Assembly (NCBI GenBank): GCA_006937955.1
Contig: SSNP01000025.1
Span: forward strand, 2,987,508-3,051,507
DNA length: 64,000 nucleotides
Direction: 5' to 3'
DNA from: Pachypanchax playfairii
Taxonomy: Eukaryota; Chordata; Actinopteri; Cyprinodontiformes; Aplocheilidae
Each line of letters begins with the position of its first letter. Position 1 is the first letter of the stretch. This document shows positions 47,481 to 61,479 of the stretch, piece by piece. Made by a program: the position numbers and the translations under genes. The notes beneath the pieces were generated by a model. The model ran no database searches, was not told the DNA's origin, and saw nothing but the letters and a program-made list of their open reading frames with translations.

Positions 47481-50400
47481 ATGGATTCGGATGTGGTTCC
47501 AAGTCGGAAATCTCGTTCATATTCTGTGAACAGTTTATCAGGTTACTCTGAGAACAACCTGAAGTTTATCTGTGAGTTTCAGCCTGCGACTGGTCCTGTG
47601 AAGACGTGTCACGGTGAAGACGCCAGCATTAACTATGAGTCAGTGACTGTCATCCTCCCTGCTCAGTGTAGCATCTACCAGCTGAGGCTGCACATCTGCA
47701 TGAAGGTATGTGAACCCCAAATACTCAAGATGTGTCAGTAAATGCTTATTATGTGGACAAAAGTCAAATAAACTGAAAAAAATTTCTTTATAGCTACTAC
47801 TAAGTTTTTGGTGAAACAGGTGGGAACATCTCAATCCTCTTTGAAGCACCATAGTTTTTGGATATTTTTCAAATGACAGATGATTTCACAATAACTTCTG
47901 AACTGTCCAAAATAAAAGAAAAAATGTTCTGATTTCCACAGTTTTTGTAAATATACACATTAAACATCAAAACATGGATTTTTTTTGTCTTCTTTCACGT
48001 AATGTGTCAGATATTAGACACAACCAAGTTTCTATAGACTTTAAAAAGATACATTTTGATCAAAATGTTTTTTTGAAAACCCGAATCAAAGTTTTGTTAA
48101 TTTATTATTTACATAATATCTCTCATAAACTACCACAGAAATGTACAAATTCCAATTTGTGACCATCGGAGTCTCCTGTCACTCAGTTTTTTTTTCAACA
48201 CAACTTATAACTTTTGCAAAATGTTTGTCTGAGTTCTGCGTTCACTACTGCCTCTCTCACATAGAATTTTTGTCAGGAAGTGAGACAGGTGTGTAGTTAC
48301 CATGGTTATACTAATGAGCCACTGGCAGCAGCTTTAATATTTCTTTTCATCTTGGCTCTCTTTGCACTAATGTAGAGTTTATACTGTCCATCACAACAAC
48401 TGTAATCTGACTGAGATTATTACATGGGAGATGTTGGAATTCCAGAAATGTTCTAGTTTGTGTTTTTGTCTATTTTAAACTGTTATGTGAGAAATTGAAA
48501 ATGGCTCTTATGACTTGCTATTTCTCCATTCAGGTTATTGTTATAATACGATCTATTTTAACTCAGTAGCAGCTGTTAGTATTAATATTAACTGTATTTT
48601 TCTGTTTTTTTGTTTGTTCATTTAACATTCTGATCTTTAATAAATACTTGAACACTTGCAAAGGAAGAATTGTAAACTCATTCACCACATTGGCCCAAAC
48701 TAAAAAAAAAAACAACAAACTTTGTGACTTATTTTATAGTCTTTGGTCTTTTTGATGCTATAAAGTAACTATGTCAGACCAGTTTCTGAACTACTAACTC
48801 TTGTTTGAACATTTTACATGGAAGTCTAATATTTGTCTGTAATCATTCAGTTACAGGGAAAAAACTGGCATCTTGAGCCTCTCGCAATACTGAATCCAGA
48901 GAAATACACCCTGCTGTATTCCAGAGGGGATGACTGGTATGAGGCTTATGATGACTGTCAGATAATCAGGACGTTAGACATTCCATGGTCCCATGATGAT
49001 CCTCAGTGTCTCACAGCACATATTGTTGTAAAACCCCTGGTGATAGTGGATCCAGAAGAGAAGATGAGACAGCAGCAGTGTTTAACCTACCTGATTGGAC
49101 ATGACCTTGAGAAAGAAGCATCAAATAGACTTGGTGAACTTACATTCACTCGCAGGAAACTGGCTTCTCCTCGAAGACAAGAGCTCAAGAATCGTGATGA
49201 CACGTTGTACACCACCGAGCCCTGGATAACATCAGCTCCTGTCCCAAATGAACTGGAGGACTGGCTGAAAAGAAAGCTTTGTGTCACCCTTCACTATCTG
49301 AACAAGATCAGCTTTAGCATGGATGTTGATTTTAATGCAACTCCAAAGGTTCTTCTCAAAGTTTTCAGAAAAGTTGCTGCAGACATGAAAATCAAATACA
49401 ACACTTCTGAAGATCTGGTGCTGAAAGTCACGGGGAGGGAGGAGTTTTTCTCTGGTGACCACACCCTCATTGAATTCATCTGGGTTCGGCAGTGTTTGAA
49501 AACCAATCAAGACCTCCACCTTTCAGTGATTCCTGTTCCAAACCTTGTGACTGAAACTGTCAAGTTTATGGAGATGCCGCTTGTTGATGGTTTCAGCGGC
49601 CAGTTCAGTTCCCATGAGGATCTAAGTCTCAAAGGGAAGGATTTGGATGATATCTTCATGATATCCTTGTGGGACTGCAACAGAAACTTCAGAGTTAAAT
49701 TAATTGGCTTCGATATCCCTGAACTCCCAATCAAACGGCCTCAGTCTGTTTATGTTGAAGCATCCATTCTTTATGGTAGCAAGGTCCTCTCCTCAGTGGC
49801 CTCCAATTCCAAACTTTTTGTAGATGAAGTACTGTGGAATGAATGGCTGGACTTTGATATATTACTCAGAGACCTGCCACGCGGAGTCAAGCTAGGTCTC
49901 ACTATTAACACGAGCGTCGGTGATGTTGCCCCAGCAACCAGAGACCAGAAGCCAACAGAAAACCGAGACTCAAGAACATCGTTTTCATCCAACAAGCCTG
50001 CAGACGCTCAGAAAGGAAAAGGGAAGGTCCTTTACTTTGTAAATCTTCTTCTCATAGATCACAGGTGAGTTTATAACTTCAGCTTTCTGTCCCACTTCTG
50101 CTTTCAGTGCTAAACATTCAATAGTGACAACACCGAGAGACAAAACTGTTTAATTTCCTTGGTGTCTCAAATTTAAAAATTAATTTCAAAAGTTTTTGGA
50201 ATCTATAGGTCTAAAGCTTTAAGTATAAACTCATAAATCTCACAGGGAAAAAAGAAACTTTCAAAGTTCACTGAAAATATAAGTGTCAGTGAAAAAGGTT
50301 TAGTTTTAAAGGGCTGTGGGTGGGCTGCAGTATAACTGAGCAATCGTTATATTGGTTTCAATCTCCTTTGTAAAGTTGAATTTGTAAGACAGCGTCAAGC

Positions 50401-53400
50401 CTCATCAATACTTATAGCTGTTTACATCTTTTCATGAGACTAAACACTCATTGTTACATCTGAAAAACCTCCTTTTCCCCATCAAAATAACCACATCATG
50501 CCTTAAAATTAAAATGCCAGCTCATTAGCTTTGCCTCTTTAATTTCGAGGAATCCATGAATGTGCTGATTACCCTGCAGCATTCTATCTACATACCTGAG
50601 AAGACTGTTGCATTACTCACCAGAGTCCTTGTTTCATGGACGTAGTTTTAGGGGGGGGGGGGCAGGCGACATGTCCCCTGCACTTTTTCAAAATACCGTT
50701 TTGGTCCCCTGTACTCTGCAACTGTGCAAATGTTTCGCTACATTAAACAGAGAGGGGTTGAGCACTAGGACCAAGCAGAAAACGGCCGCTCAAGCTGAAG
50801 CCCGTCTCCCCTAGTTTAGCCCGCCTACCAGTTCCTCTTGTGTGATTGGCTGTTTCTGCTGTCACTCCCCCTTGCCTGTTTGCACACTGCAGACAGACAG
50901 ACCGGTGTGGTGGCGAGCTAACCTGCGGTCAGGAGTGCTGTGCAACTGTCGTTTGGTCGGCGTTTGGGTTTATGATGTCAAAGAGAAAAAAGGCGACATA
51001 AGAGACTTTTTTAGAAGTCAAACTGTAAGTTACTCAAAGAAATGTGTTCCAGTTGTCCTTCAACACCTTTTCTTCCCAAATGTAATGCCAGTTTGACTTG
51101 CCCACCAGTAGGTGGTGCTAATTAAATGATAATATTCTATAAATAGGCAAAATTGTTACTAAGTTGGTGTGATGTTGACTCAGGTAAAACACAGAATTGG
51201 GTGATAATGTTTGGCTACATGCTTTACAACCAGTCAAACCAAGGAAAATTGGGCTTAAAAGTAGCAATAGAAAACTAAAAGAAACAATGGAGGACACAGT
51301 AAGCTGAAAGATTAGTTTTATGAAAAACACTTCTGTCCCCCCCACCTCTGAAATCAAAATTTCGTCCATGCCTTGTTTAGATAGAGAGCAGGAAACTCAG
51401 TCAGTGTTTCCTTTATGTCTAAAAGAGAGAACACCAGTGAGCATGTTTTTAACTTGGTAGCATGGGACAATGAGGGTTCTGTTTCAGTAGGTTATCACAG
51501 TTTTAAACACATATTGCATTTGTGTGAATCCTTATTAATACAGACACTCTGAGGCAGATTCTCAAGAGATATCTGCTGAAAAAATGACATCAGCAGATTA
51601 AATAACAGGAAGAAAGTAGAAATACAGTAAGTCAACCAAACAACATCGAGAGGGAATGAAAAACAAAAGCTTGAGGATGAAAAATAAAACTGATAATTTA
51701 TCCAGATTCTGTAACTTTAAATTTTGATTCTTCTTTCTGACTCTTTAAATCATGTTAAATATTGTTTTGGGGAACTTATTGGTGCTGTTGCTCAGTTACT
51801 TCCTAAAAGTTTCCAACCACCTGGCTTTTATTTGAGGAACTCCTCGTATTGACTCACCTAACTTGACCTATTTCATCTTGATCAATTGAAATTCTCCTCA
51901 GTTATAAAAAAGTATTTGAATTAGTTGTTTTTGTAAATGCTTTCTTTTAAAATGGAGTTCAGATGAGTCTGTCAGTAATCTCCAGTCAACTATCCTGTAT
52001 GTTTTAGATCTTTATTAGCTCTAACACATCAGATTTGAATCAGTGTATGATTAACAGGCTTCTGTAGAACTTGAGAATGTGCTGAACAGTTAATTAAACA
52101 ACTGAATCCAGTGTTTTAGCAAAGAGAAACAACTAAAGCGTGCAGAATAGTGGCCTGACCAGGATTAGTACTGTTGTAGCGTATGAGTGGAATTGCTAGT
52201 TTTTCTGAATTTTCACCAATTTAAGAACTAAACAATGTTTTCTCCTCATCTGTTATAAAAAAACACATGAAGATGTAGCTATTCTGTTATAACAAGACAC
52301 TAATTTATCACTGCAGATCTGTCCTCGGTCAGGGACCCCACACCCTGTACATGTGGTCCTACCCTGACCAGGAGGATGAGGCCATCACCTACCAAGCAGA
52401 CAAGTTGTCCTCTGCTATGAATCCAGACAGAGTGAACTCCATGGCCATCAGCTTCATTTTAGATGAGTACAGCTGTCCTGTAGTTCTCCCGAACACCTTG
52501 AGCCAGAATGAAGATGCTACCAGTCCCAACTCTAGTCTTTTCCCAGATAAACACAGCACCTCTCCTTGTGAACAGTCTCCCTTATCCCAGCCAACCTCAC
52601 CCAGCACATATTCTTTACATGTGACATCTCTTCAAGTCCCAAATACAGACACAGTAATCCTCAGATCCCCATCTTCAGTCCAAAACAGCAAGAGGCCTTG
52701 TCTTAAAAGGTTTCGGAAGGAGAGCATCCAGTATGCCTCCAATCTACCCCACTTCTTACGCAATATTAATTGGATGGATCGCAAAGTAGTTGAAGATGTC
52801 CACTGGCTTCTGGGAAACTGGGATCCTAGTGAACTGGATGTAACTGTGGCTCTGGAGCTGTTAAGTATGGACTTTGCAGATGAAACTGTCAGAAAACTGG
52901 CAGTTCAGAGACTGGAGAGTTTGTCCAATGATGATGTGCTCAAGTACTTGCTGCAGCTGGTGCAGGTAAGTGATGTTGATGTAAATACAGTAAATGTGGA
53001 AACATGTTTCTTTTTTCTAATAATAAATAAACTGGAGAATTTACTTCTGCTTTACTAACCCAGAGTTATATGTGGTGTGATCTGTCTTATTTGATGATAA
53101 TTAGAGTGATCACGTCCATGTTTTATTCTACAGACACATACAAATATTGTTATTTAAGGTTCATTGAATTTTACTGTAAAGTCTGTTAGTTTCTTTTAGT
53201 ACATTATTGTGTAGCACTTTTTGTATAATACAATTAGTTTGATGAAATGCTCCTCGACGCGGCTTTAAATATTTTCATGCCGAGGACACCTGTTTATTTA
53301 CCTAATATAAAAGAAGCATACTAACTGATAATCAATGCTCTGTCTTTATGCAAGTTTTTCTCTCAACCTGTTTACTTTTACAGACTTTGAAAGTGGAACC

Positions 53401-56400
53401 TTATCATGACAGTTTTTTGGCTCGGTACCTAATCCAAAGAGCTTTGCGGGTGAGTCCTCCATAGTTCACTGCAGAACGTACACAGTGTGCAAAGTCTGGG
53501 CATTTTATGTGATGCTTCTGCATTCCAAAATATATTTTCCTAAGCATTTACAAAGCAAGGGGTTTGGGGAATGATTTTGCTGTAGAGGTGAGAAGATAAG
53601 CTCTAAAGTAGATCAACGCAACTGTGTGTTTCATAAAAACAGGTTTTACAATGAAAATAAATTTGCTGCTCCAGCTTTAGTAAATATCTTCAGTGACTTT
53701 ATTCATCAGGCAATCTGACTTTCATTTTGCCTTCATTCCTGCAGCTCTCACCACAGGAACCAATCAACTGTCCAGAATGTGGAGCTCACGTTAAATGTTT
53801 ACGCTAAATGCTTTGGTTTAAAACTTGAAAGGGAACGACTAAGATACAGTGTTTAGATTTTGTTTTATGACATGAACTCAATAAATCTGCTGCAGCCATA
53901 TTTACCTTTTTATAATCTAAATTTGGACTCATGTTTCTCTGCAGAGCAAGAGAATTGGCCACTTCTTCTTCTGGTATGTTCGCAGCGAGGTGGCAGGGTG
54001 TCCGTACTTCCGTCAGCGCATGGCTGTGATTTTGGAGGCCTACTTGTTGGGATGTGGCCAAGCCATGATTGATAACTTCACCCAGCAGGTCCAGGCTGTA
54101 GAGGCCCTGAGGGAGGTCTCAATAATCATCAAGAGACTCTACCCTGACAAAACGGATCTCCCGTCGACAGGTGAGGAACATCTATAAGACACTTTCATGT
54201 ACATTGTTCTAAATTTTTGTGACCGTAGGATAATAAATTCTATGGAGTTGCTAAGGAAAGATGAGTGAAATAAAATACTTTCACTTGCACACCAGATAGT
54301 ATCTAGTATTTTCTCACCCATGTCTACTCAGTGGCTCTTTAAAATGCTATATAATAAAGATACTATTTTGAATGTTCCTGATTATTAAATGGTATATAAT
54401 GATTATTAGTGCTTTGAATTATTTCATGTCGTTATCTTAGCCTGAAAAGGTCAGCGTGGCCTCAGATATTATAACACATTCTTTGATAGAAGATGTTCTG
54501 CAAATTATGACTTGACTGCATTTCAGACAGAACTGAATGCAGTAATGGGAAGTAATTATAGCTTATTTTCTAAAGGTAAAGGGTCTGCTTCAATCAAAAA
54601 GATTTTTTTTCAGGCTGTCTTCCATGACAACTTGAAAAATAGGAGAATTTGACTACTGGGTTGTTTATCTGTTTTTCGGATTGAAAAGATGTCAAAAAGA
54701 CATTTTGTGTCATCGACATTTTGGAAAAACGAAACTGCATTTTGTTTTAAAAATAATTTGTTAGTTCAAAAGCATATATTTATGTCTGTCAAAACAGTTT
54801 CAAGGTTGTATCCAATCAAAAAGATCTCAACGGATTTTAAAACATTTTTTTTCTCAGTCAGTTTAGTTTCAACATATCAAACACAGACATGACTCCTGAT
54901 CAGATTGTAGATAAAAGTAAGTAAAGTTCTCGACACTGAGAGCAAGTGCATCTTAGTTACAAGTCAATTTTCTTCCCCCTTGTGGTAACTGTTTATGCCT
55001 TCAGTGAATGGGTTTGTTTTATTGTTAATTAACTGTCTTTGTTGTAGCTCCCCTTAAGCTGCAGGAGTGCTTAAGAAACAGTAATCTGCCAAATGAATTC
55101 CTGGTGCCCTTTGACCCGCGTATTAAAGTTGGAACCATCCTGGTAGGTTCACAATGATTTTTTGTGTCTGTAAAAATGAAACACAATGAACCGAGATGAC
55201 GGATTAATTACAAATCATTTGATTTGATAATTACCTCAATTTCCAAGTTTAACTAGAATCAGTGAATCCATAAAATGTCAAATTTCTATTAAAGACAACA
55301 AACTTTTGTTTAAAAATGTAGAAACTTGGGCTTTCTCTGGAAGTTCGGGATCTCTGATTACAACACTGACATTTCTATGAAATTAAAAATAGTTTTTCTT
55401 GTTTTGTTTTAACCCTAAATACTGATTATGCAAAAGATCACTAAAACTATAAAGTGTGTGGTGGTGCAAATTAAATCTCAATTCATCCTGCAGCTGACGG
55501 ATTGTTAATTTCACCTGATTAAGCTTCATTATTATTTTCCAGTCTCATACTTTTGTCTTCTCAGAAAAAACTGAACACCTTGTCTTTACAGCACATGAAC
55601 AGAAATGTACTTTTTAAAATTCTTTCTGTACCAGCTGGATAAATGTAAAGTGATGGCCTCGAAGAAGAAGCCTCTGTGGTTGGAGTTTTCTCCAATGCCG
55701 TCGCCCACCTCTACTACACCTGTTGGGATAATCTTCAAAGAAGGAGACGACCTCAGACAGGACATGCTGGTCATCCAGGTAACAGAACTTGTTTTTGATC
55801 TTTTTGCCTTTTTATAAACTTACATAAAATGAAAACCTTTGAATAATGTAATACCCACCTCTCTGTTTAGACGTTGACAGTGATGAACTCCATCTGGCAG
55901 GAAAAATCTCTGGATCTTAATCTAATTCCTTATGGCTGCATCTCCACAGGACAGAACATAGGTATGTTTCTACTGTTTAAAAGATGGATTAACTCCCTAG
56001 TAAAAACAACCTTTGTAAAACAAGCAAACTGACGTAGAAATAACCTTGATGATGTTGATCATGCTTGAAATGTCCGTATAACTGATTTTCTATTGTCACA
56101 CAGCTAGAAACTTCATTTAACAAGCAATTAGTACTGTGTTTAAATTCTACTGTTAAGATGAAGAAGTTTCCCTGTCTTAAACTTCTTTTTAAAGGTATGA
56201 TTGAAATAGTGAGAAATGCAGCGACGATTGCTGCTGTTCAGAGAAACCATGGTGGAACAACAGGAGCCTTCAGAAATGATGCTCTGTTTGAGTGGCTCAA
56301 ATCCAAGTGCCCACTTCAGGAAATAGTGAGTATTAGTCGTTATAGCTGCTCTCAGAAAATGTGTTATAGTTTGACTTCAAACACAATTTTAATTTTAACT

Positions 56401-58421
56401 GTCTTTCTGTAGGCAAAAAACTGTTTATCCAGTTTTTTGATATCCTGCTAGAAATGCTTTTTCTTTTTTATCAATTCACGTAAAAGCAGCTTCTCCTTTC
56501 ACATACTGATGTGCTTCATTCAACTTTTTCTCTCAGAGAGGATTAAATATATCTAAGTGACAACATTTCTGGTTCTGTTTTATAACAACTGCAAGTGTGG
56601 TTGAGCTGTTAGACATGACAATAATACTCAAGTTGTTCATTTTAAACTTCTGATTTTTGTTTATTTTCTATTGGAAATAAAATATGGGTTTATTAATTTT
56701 ATACAACATCCCAACTATTTTGGAATCATGGTTATAATAACAAATTTATTTAAGGATATAAATGATTATTTTCCCTCTAAACTGATCAAAGAAATTGTTT
56801 AAGTATCCTAAATATGTAGTTACCACAAAGGCGTGGTTAAATTGTCTGCAGCATTGTAAAGGTAATTCTTATGAGTAAGATTTCTAGCAGATATTTGTAT
56901 ATTTTAACTGCATAAAAATACTGAAACTGTTGCAGATTATTATGCCACCAATCTGAGTGCATGTTGTTTCACTTGACTGCTTTGTTGTGATTGTATTACA
57001 GCACTACAAGACTGTGGAGAGGTTTGTGAAATCCTGTGCAGGTTATTGTGTGGCCACTTACGTACTGGGTATAGGAGATCGACACAATGACAACATCATG
57101 ATCACAGACCAAGGTGTGCGACACAGATCCTTGTTCAGAATATCACAGATGTTCTTGGAGCTCAATAGCTGCCAAAAAACTATTTACATTGGGGAAACAA
57201 CAGATTTTGTTCTTGTCCTTTGTTATAATATGTCTGCAAAAGTAAAAGACCAACAAGAGACATGGAATCATAAAATGTGAGAATAAAAAGAGAATAACTG
57301 GTTCTTATTTTCTTCTCCACAGGAAACTTGTTCCACATCGATTTTGGGCACATTCTGGGGAATAGGAAACATTTTCTTGGCGTGAGCAGGGAGCGTGCGC
57401 CTTTTGTCCTCACACCTGACTTCCTGTATGTGATGGGCAGGGTTAAAAGTCGAAACAGCCTTTATTTTCAAAGGTTCAGGGTAAGAGGATCTCGTGTGTT
57501 GTTGTATTTGTTTAATCCACAAGTTTTAAATTAAAAACTAACTTAGAATCTATATTTTTATGCTGTTGACAAACCTCATTTCATTACTGGAAAAAAATCT
57601 AAATCTTTTCATCTTACACAAAATACATACCAGATACTTTTACAGACTGAAGATATGCTTGAGGCTAATTGGCAACTGCAAATTGTCCCCAGGTGTGAGT
57701 GGTTGTTTTTCTGTATGTAGCCCTGTGATGGACAGGAAACCTGTCCAGGTGTAACCTCGCCTCTCACTCAATGACTGCTGCAGACACACATCAGTTCTTC
57801 GCAACCCTAAACAGTCTAGAATTTGACTAACTTGCTTTATGGTAAAGCGACTTAACAACAAAATAATAACGATAATCTTAATAGTAACCTTTAGTAGCTT
57901 TGAATGATTGAACAACATGAAACAGTCATGTGGTTGAGAATTTTATTTTATTTTTTATACATATTTAGTTTCCATAACAGTATAAATTCCTGAGGTTATT
58001 TTTTTAATGGTAATAGACTTATGTTGGTTTGTTTGTTATAAACTGATTAATCAGAAGTAACACAAACATGATTAAAATACTCTGTTCTTCCTCTGTATTG
58101 TTTGTTGACACCAGTTTTTGACAGTTCTTGTCCTGTTTGTCTCTTCTTGCTTGTCCTGACCAGGATACTTGCACCGAAGCTTATCTCCTGTTGCGCGCTC
58201 ACTCTCGTCTGCTGGTGACTCTTTTCTCCCTCATGCTGCTGACGGGCATCCCAGAGCTAAGTGCTTCTGATGACATGCGCTACCTGCGGGAGGCGCTCCA
58301 AGAAGAACAAGTTGAGGCAGAGGCCAAGGAGCATTTTCTCCAACAAATTGCTGCATGTGAGCAGCTGGGCTGGACTGTTCAGGCTAACTGGTGGATCCAC
58401 ATGTTGGCAGGCATCAAGTAG
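47481..58421 (+). CDS. pik3cg: Class I PI3-kinase catalytic subunit, p110-gamma type
   Basis: Twelve exons: 47481-47705, 48851-50064, 52317-52965, 53384-53449, 53945-54170, 55048-55142, 55635-55778, 55871-55961, 56195-56325, 57002-57113, 57323-57480 and 58164-58421. All phases agree and give 1122 residues; human p110-gamma has about 1100. Domains: N-terminal adaptor-like region (1-200), Ras-binding (about 202-302), C2 (about 330-535), Ser/Pro-rich linker (about 537-610), helical (about 611-770) and kinase (about 795-1110). Kinase landmarks are intact: ATP lysine K860 in GIIFKEGDDLRQDM, catalytic DRHNDN (973-978), and HIDFGHILG (DFG-type 991-993) with a basic activation loop suited to PIP2. 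The product makes PIP3 at the plasma membrane, usually downstream of GPCR beta-gamma. The large second exon and sequence favour gamma over alpha, beta or delta. Exon 2 could start six bases later. Because the neighbours match human chromosome 20, it may be a gamma-like paralogue and not the one-to-one orthologue. Confidence 0.9.
50635..51370 (+). mobile_element. hAT nonautonomous transposon with intact 8-bp duplication
   Basis: Ends are inverted (CATGGACG on the left, CGTCCATG on the right), followed inside by G-run and C-run tracts. They are flanked by a perfect 8-bp target duplication CCTTGTTT (50627-50634 and 51371-51378). Inside, near 50985-51025, a short plus frame reads KGDIRDFFRSQT, like the N-terminus of ZMYM/hAT transposases, but the adjoining ATG is in another frame and the rest of the gene is gone. 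It lies in the PI3K intron between exons 48851-50064 and 52317-52965. Confidence 0.88.
57655..57785 (+). mobile_element. Fragment of the same SINE body as at 25892-26165
   Basis: GGCTAATTGGCAACTGCAAATTG, GGTGTGAGTGGTTG and CCCTGTGATGGAC, then CCTGTCCAGGTGTAACC, follow the order of the SINE copy at 26030-26135. The tRNA-like head is absent. It sits in the last intron of the PI3K gene. Confidence 0.65.
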
Positions 58422-61400
58422 GCTGCTGTGGACAACTCAACACAGGAGGTGGTGCATTGTAACATTTTTATTGAGAACAGAATTGTTCTTGTGTTTTTTT
58501 ATGTTTGCAGTTTGTGTTTTTGCTGAGTTCATGTCAGGGCTGCCAAGTCCCAAATAATCAGAACAGTAAAATCACACAAAAACTTTTTAATGTTTCAAAT
58601 CTTCTCTGATTCTCTCTAAAGTAAAATGTTTCATTTACTTAAATGATGGAAATTATTTACATAACACTCCCTGTTGCAGAAATGTAAACAAAATATCATG
58701 ATACTGTGTAACAGTTAATTCTCACCAACAAGCCAGGATTTAGTTCAGACATACAGATTCATGAGCAGCAGTTTCAGAACAGGTTTTAATACCTAACAGT
58801 CATTATACTCTGAAACACCTCTGGAAATTTTTTTGATGTGTTGCATTTTCACCAGTGGCAAGTAATGCAATTTATTCCACAGAGAGAGAAAAAATGGCAG
58901 TAATGTTTTATGTTCTGCACATAAATAATAGCCCTACTGTGCATGTATGATTCACAGTATAATATTGCAATCAAACATTATTTTTGGCAGAAAATTTTTG
59001 GGCCACAATAAAAAATATCTGCAACTATATATGTGTGTTTGTGTATTCTGGTTAGATGTGCTGTTTCTTTGAGTTTGTGATGGATCTTCTGATTAAATGT
59101 GTTCTGAGATCACTTTGATTTTTATCATCATAATACCAGATGGTTAAACATATTTTTAAGAAAATGTACTTACAGGCCCTGGTAACTTGATTCTGTAATT
59201 GTTTTGATCCTGATTGGTTACTTACTTATTTACAATCTGTACATTCACAAGCAAAACTTTATCGATTTTAATGCCAATTAATGCTCTCCTTCAGTAAATA
59301 AAGTTTAAAAATGAGCTTTTTCTAAATATTCAGATGCAATAAATGTTCTAAAAGACATGATTGTAGCTTTGCATGTACAAATCTGCATTTTACATGTATG
59401 TTGTTGAAGATCATTCATGAAATAAATGTTGGGAACTTCTTTTCTTGGTTCTTGGCTGAATAAACTGAACACTAGGGGGGGCCGCCAAGCTAAATTTCAG
59501 TCTACCCAGAAGAGCCGTAGACTTTGATTCACATGTGCAAACAAAGAAAATTACCATTAATTATTTTTAAAAATCTTAATGATGTTAAGAAACACCATGT
59601 CTCAAAGTCAGGTTAAATAGAGAGCTTTAATTTTTCACTTCTCTGTTTCCAAACATCAGAGTACAACAAATACAGTTTTATAATGAGAAAGAAAAGGTGT
59701 TTCTATGAGGAAGATTGGTTTCTTTTCACATTTTATGTTTAATTCAATTTAGGTGAAGCAGGTAAAACTGCCTGCCAACATAGAATCTAGCTGTTAACAA
59801 CTGGGAGGTGTCAGAGACTGAAGCACTTTCTATTTGTCATCAGGCAGAGATGACAGATACTGAAAGGCTTCTAATAGAACCAGGGACCATATGGCCTTGA
59901 AGATACTTTCAACTTTGTGTCTTTTGTTGATTATATTTTATGTTTTTCTTCTCCACTGACCTTGGCACTTTAAAGTGCATAAGCCTGCCTGCTTAGTCAC
60001 CTGTATACTTGGTTACAGTTGTGTACCCATAGTTGTGGATAATAATGGATTCCAGTGCCTCTTATTGCACAACATGCAGTGGACTTCCCAGGTCCTCTGT
60101 TGTCTTTCTACTTGTAATTCTACAGTCAAGTCTATTTTAACTCAGAAAAATTGCGACCTTTTATCATGTTGACAGCATATTTGGCTGAAGGATTTACAAA
60201 TAGTTTTAATAGTATTTTTGGTGGTATTGTTTATATTCTTTAGTTCTTTTCTTTCTAATGCCCCCTGAGAAACAGCAGCTCATGTTGAGGAGGACAAAAG
60301 ACACGTGACACATAAAAGACGTACAGACCTTTTGTGATGCAGAAGGGTGTCATGTTTTGGGTGCTCGCTGGGTGTGGACATGGTATATCAGTTAACTTAG
60401 CTGGCACCACATGAAGAAGTCATTTGCTGTCAAATTACCTAAAATACAAACCCAGTCAGGGATGGAATGTGCCAAGTCTAAAAAAATTCACCAAAACAGG
60501 ACTGCAGAGCAGATCAGGGACATCTTTTCATCTTTTCCACATTTAACACCACCACATTCACTGTAACATGAGTAGGACCTTGACACTTTTCTAGGAAAAA
60601 ATGAAATGAAACTGAAACCTTTGGAAACCATTTTATGAAACTAAACGAGTTTTTTGTTTGTTGATAGAAAGTGAAATTTTTTCTCTTTGTCATGGATTAA
60701 ACTGAAATCAAAATGTTCTCTTATGCATGTGCATTTATCCTCCATTTATTTGACTTGACAGTGTGACACGATTGCCTTAAATTCTATAAGCATAAAAAGC
60801 ATAAAAATCAGCTGCAAAAATGAACATTTTTTACACCAGAAACAAAAACATGTATTAAAAATAAAGTATTTATAATCTGGATGAGAACCGGAGTCTGAGC
60901 CACGAGCAGCTGTCACATTACATGAGTTTGCATTCATTGTTTTTGATTAAAAATGGGAGGATAACTGCAGAAATTCTTCTAATTTTACACATTAAAATTA
61001 GGTAAAACAATGTATTTTTAATTAGGTTTGTTTATGATGACTCTATGACCAGTTTGCAGAGTTGGACTGTTATTTTTGAAAGTGTAATATAATCAGTTGA
61101 TGCCCATTTTCTTATATTTATCCAACCTTAAATAACATTAACTAAAAATATACAGTTTTCTTAAGGTTATAACTGTCCGAAAATTGGATAAAACTGATGA
61201 GTAGCTAAATGATGTTTCCATCTTATTTCAAGAAAAGAAGCATGATGAGTTACACCTAAGTCAGTTTGATAATGCTGATTTTAGGTTGTTAAGCAGAGAA
61301 CCTGTCTCTGCATGTCTCTTCTTGCTTTAAATGTAAATATTTTGTATATTTTATTTTTAAGTGGATGACCAGGTTTGAGTTTTATGTTTGCTTTTTTTTC

Positions 61401-61479
61401 ACCTAAATGAACTAGTTCAAGTTCACTTCGAATGAAAAGGAAAACCTTTATTCTCTGTTTTGATAGAAAAAAGCGAGGC
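58422..61479. other. Spacer after the PI3K gene, no gene seen
   Basis: The first kilobase should be PI3K 3' UTR; candidate AATAAA signals occur near 59002 and 59297. Further right I see only AT-rich sequence with short frames and no bounded repeats. Confidence 0.5.
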
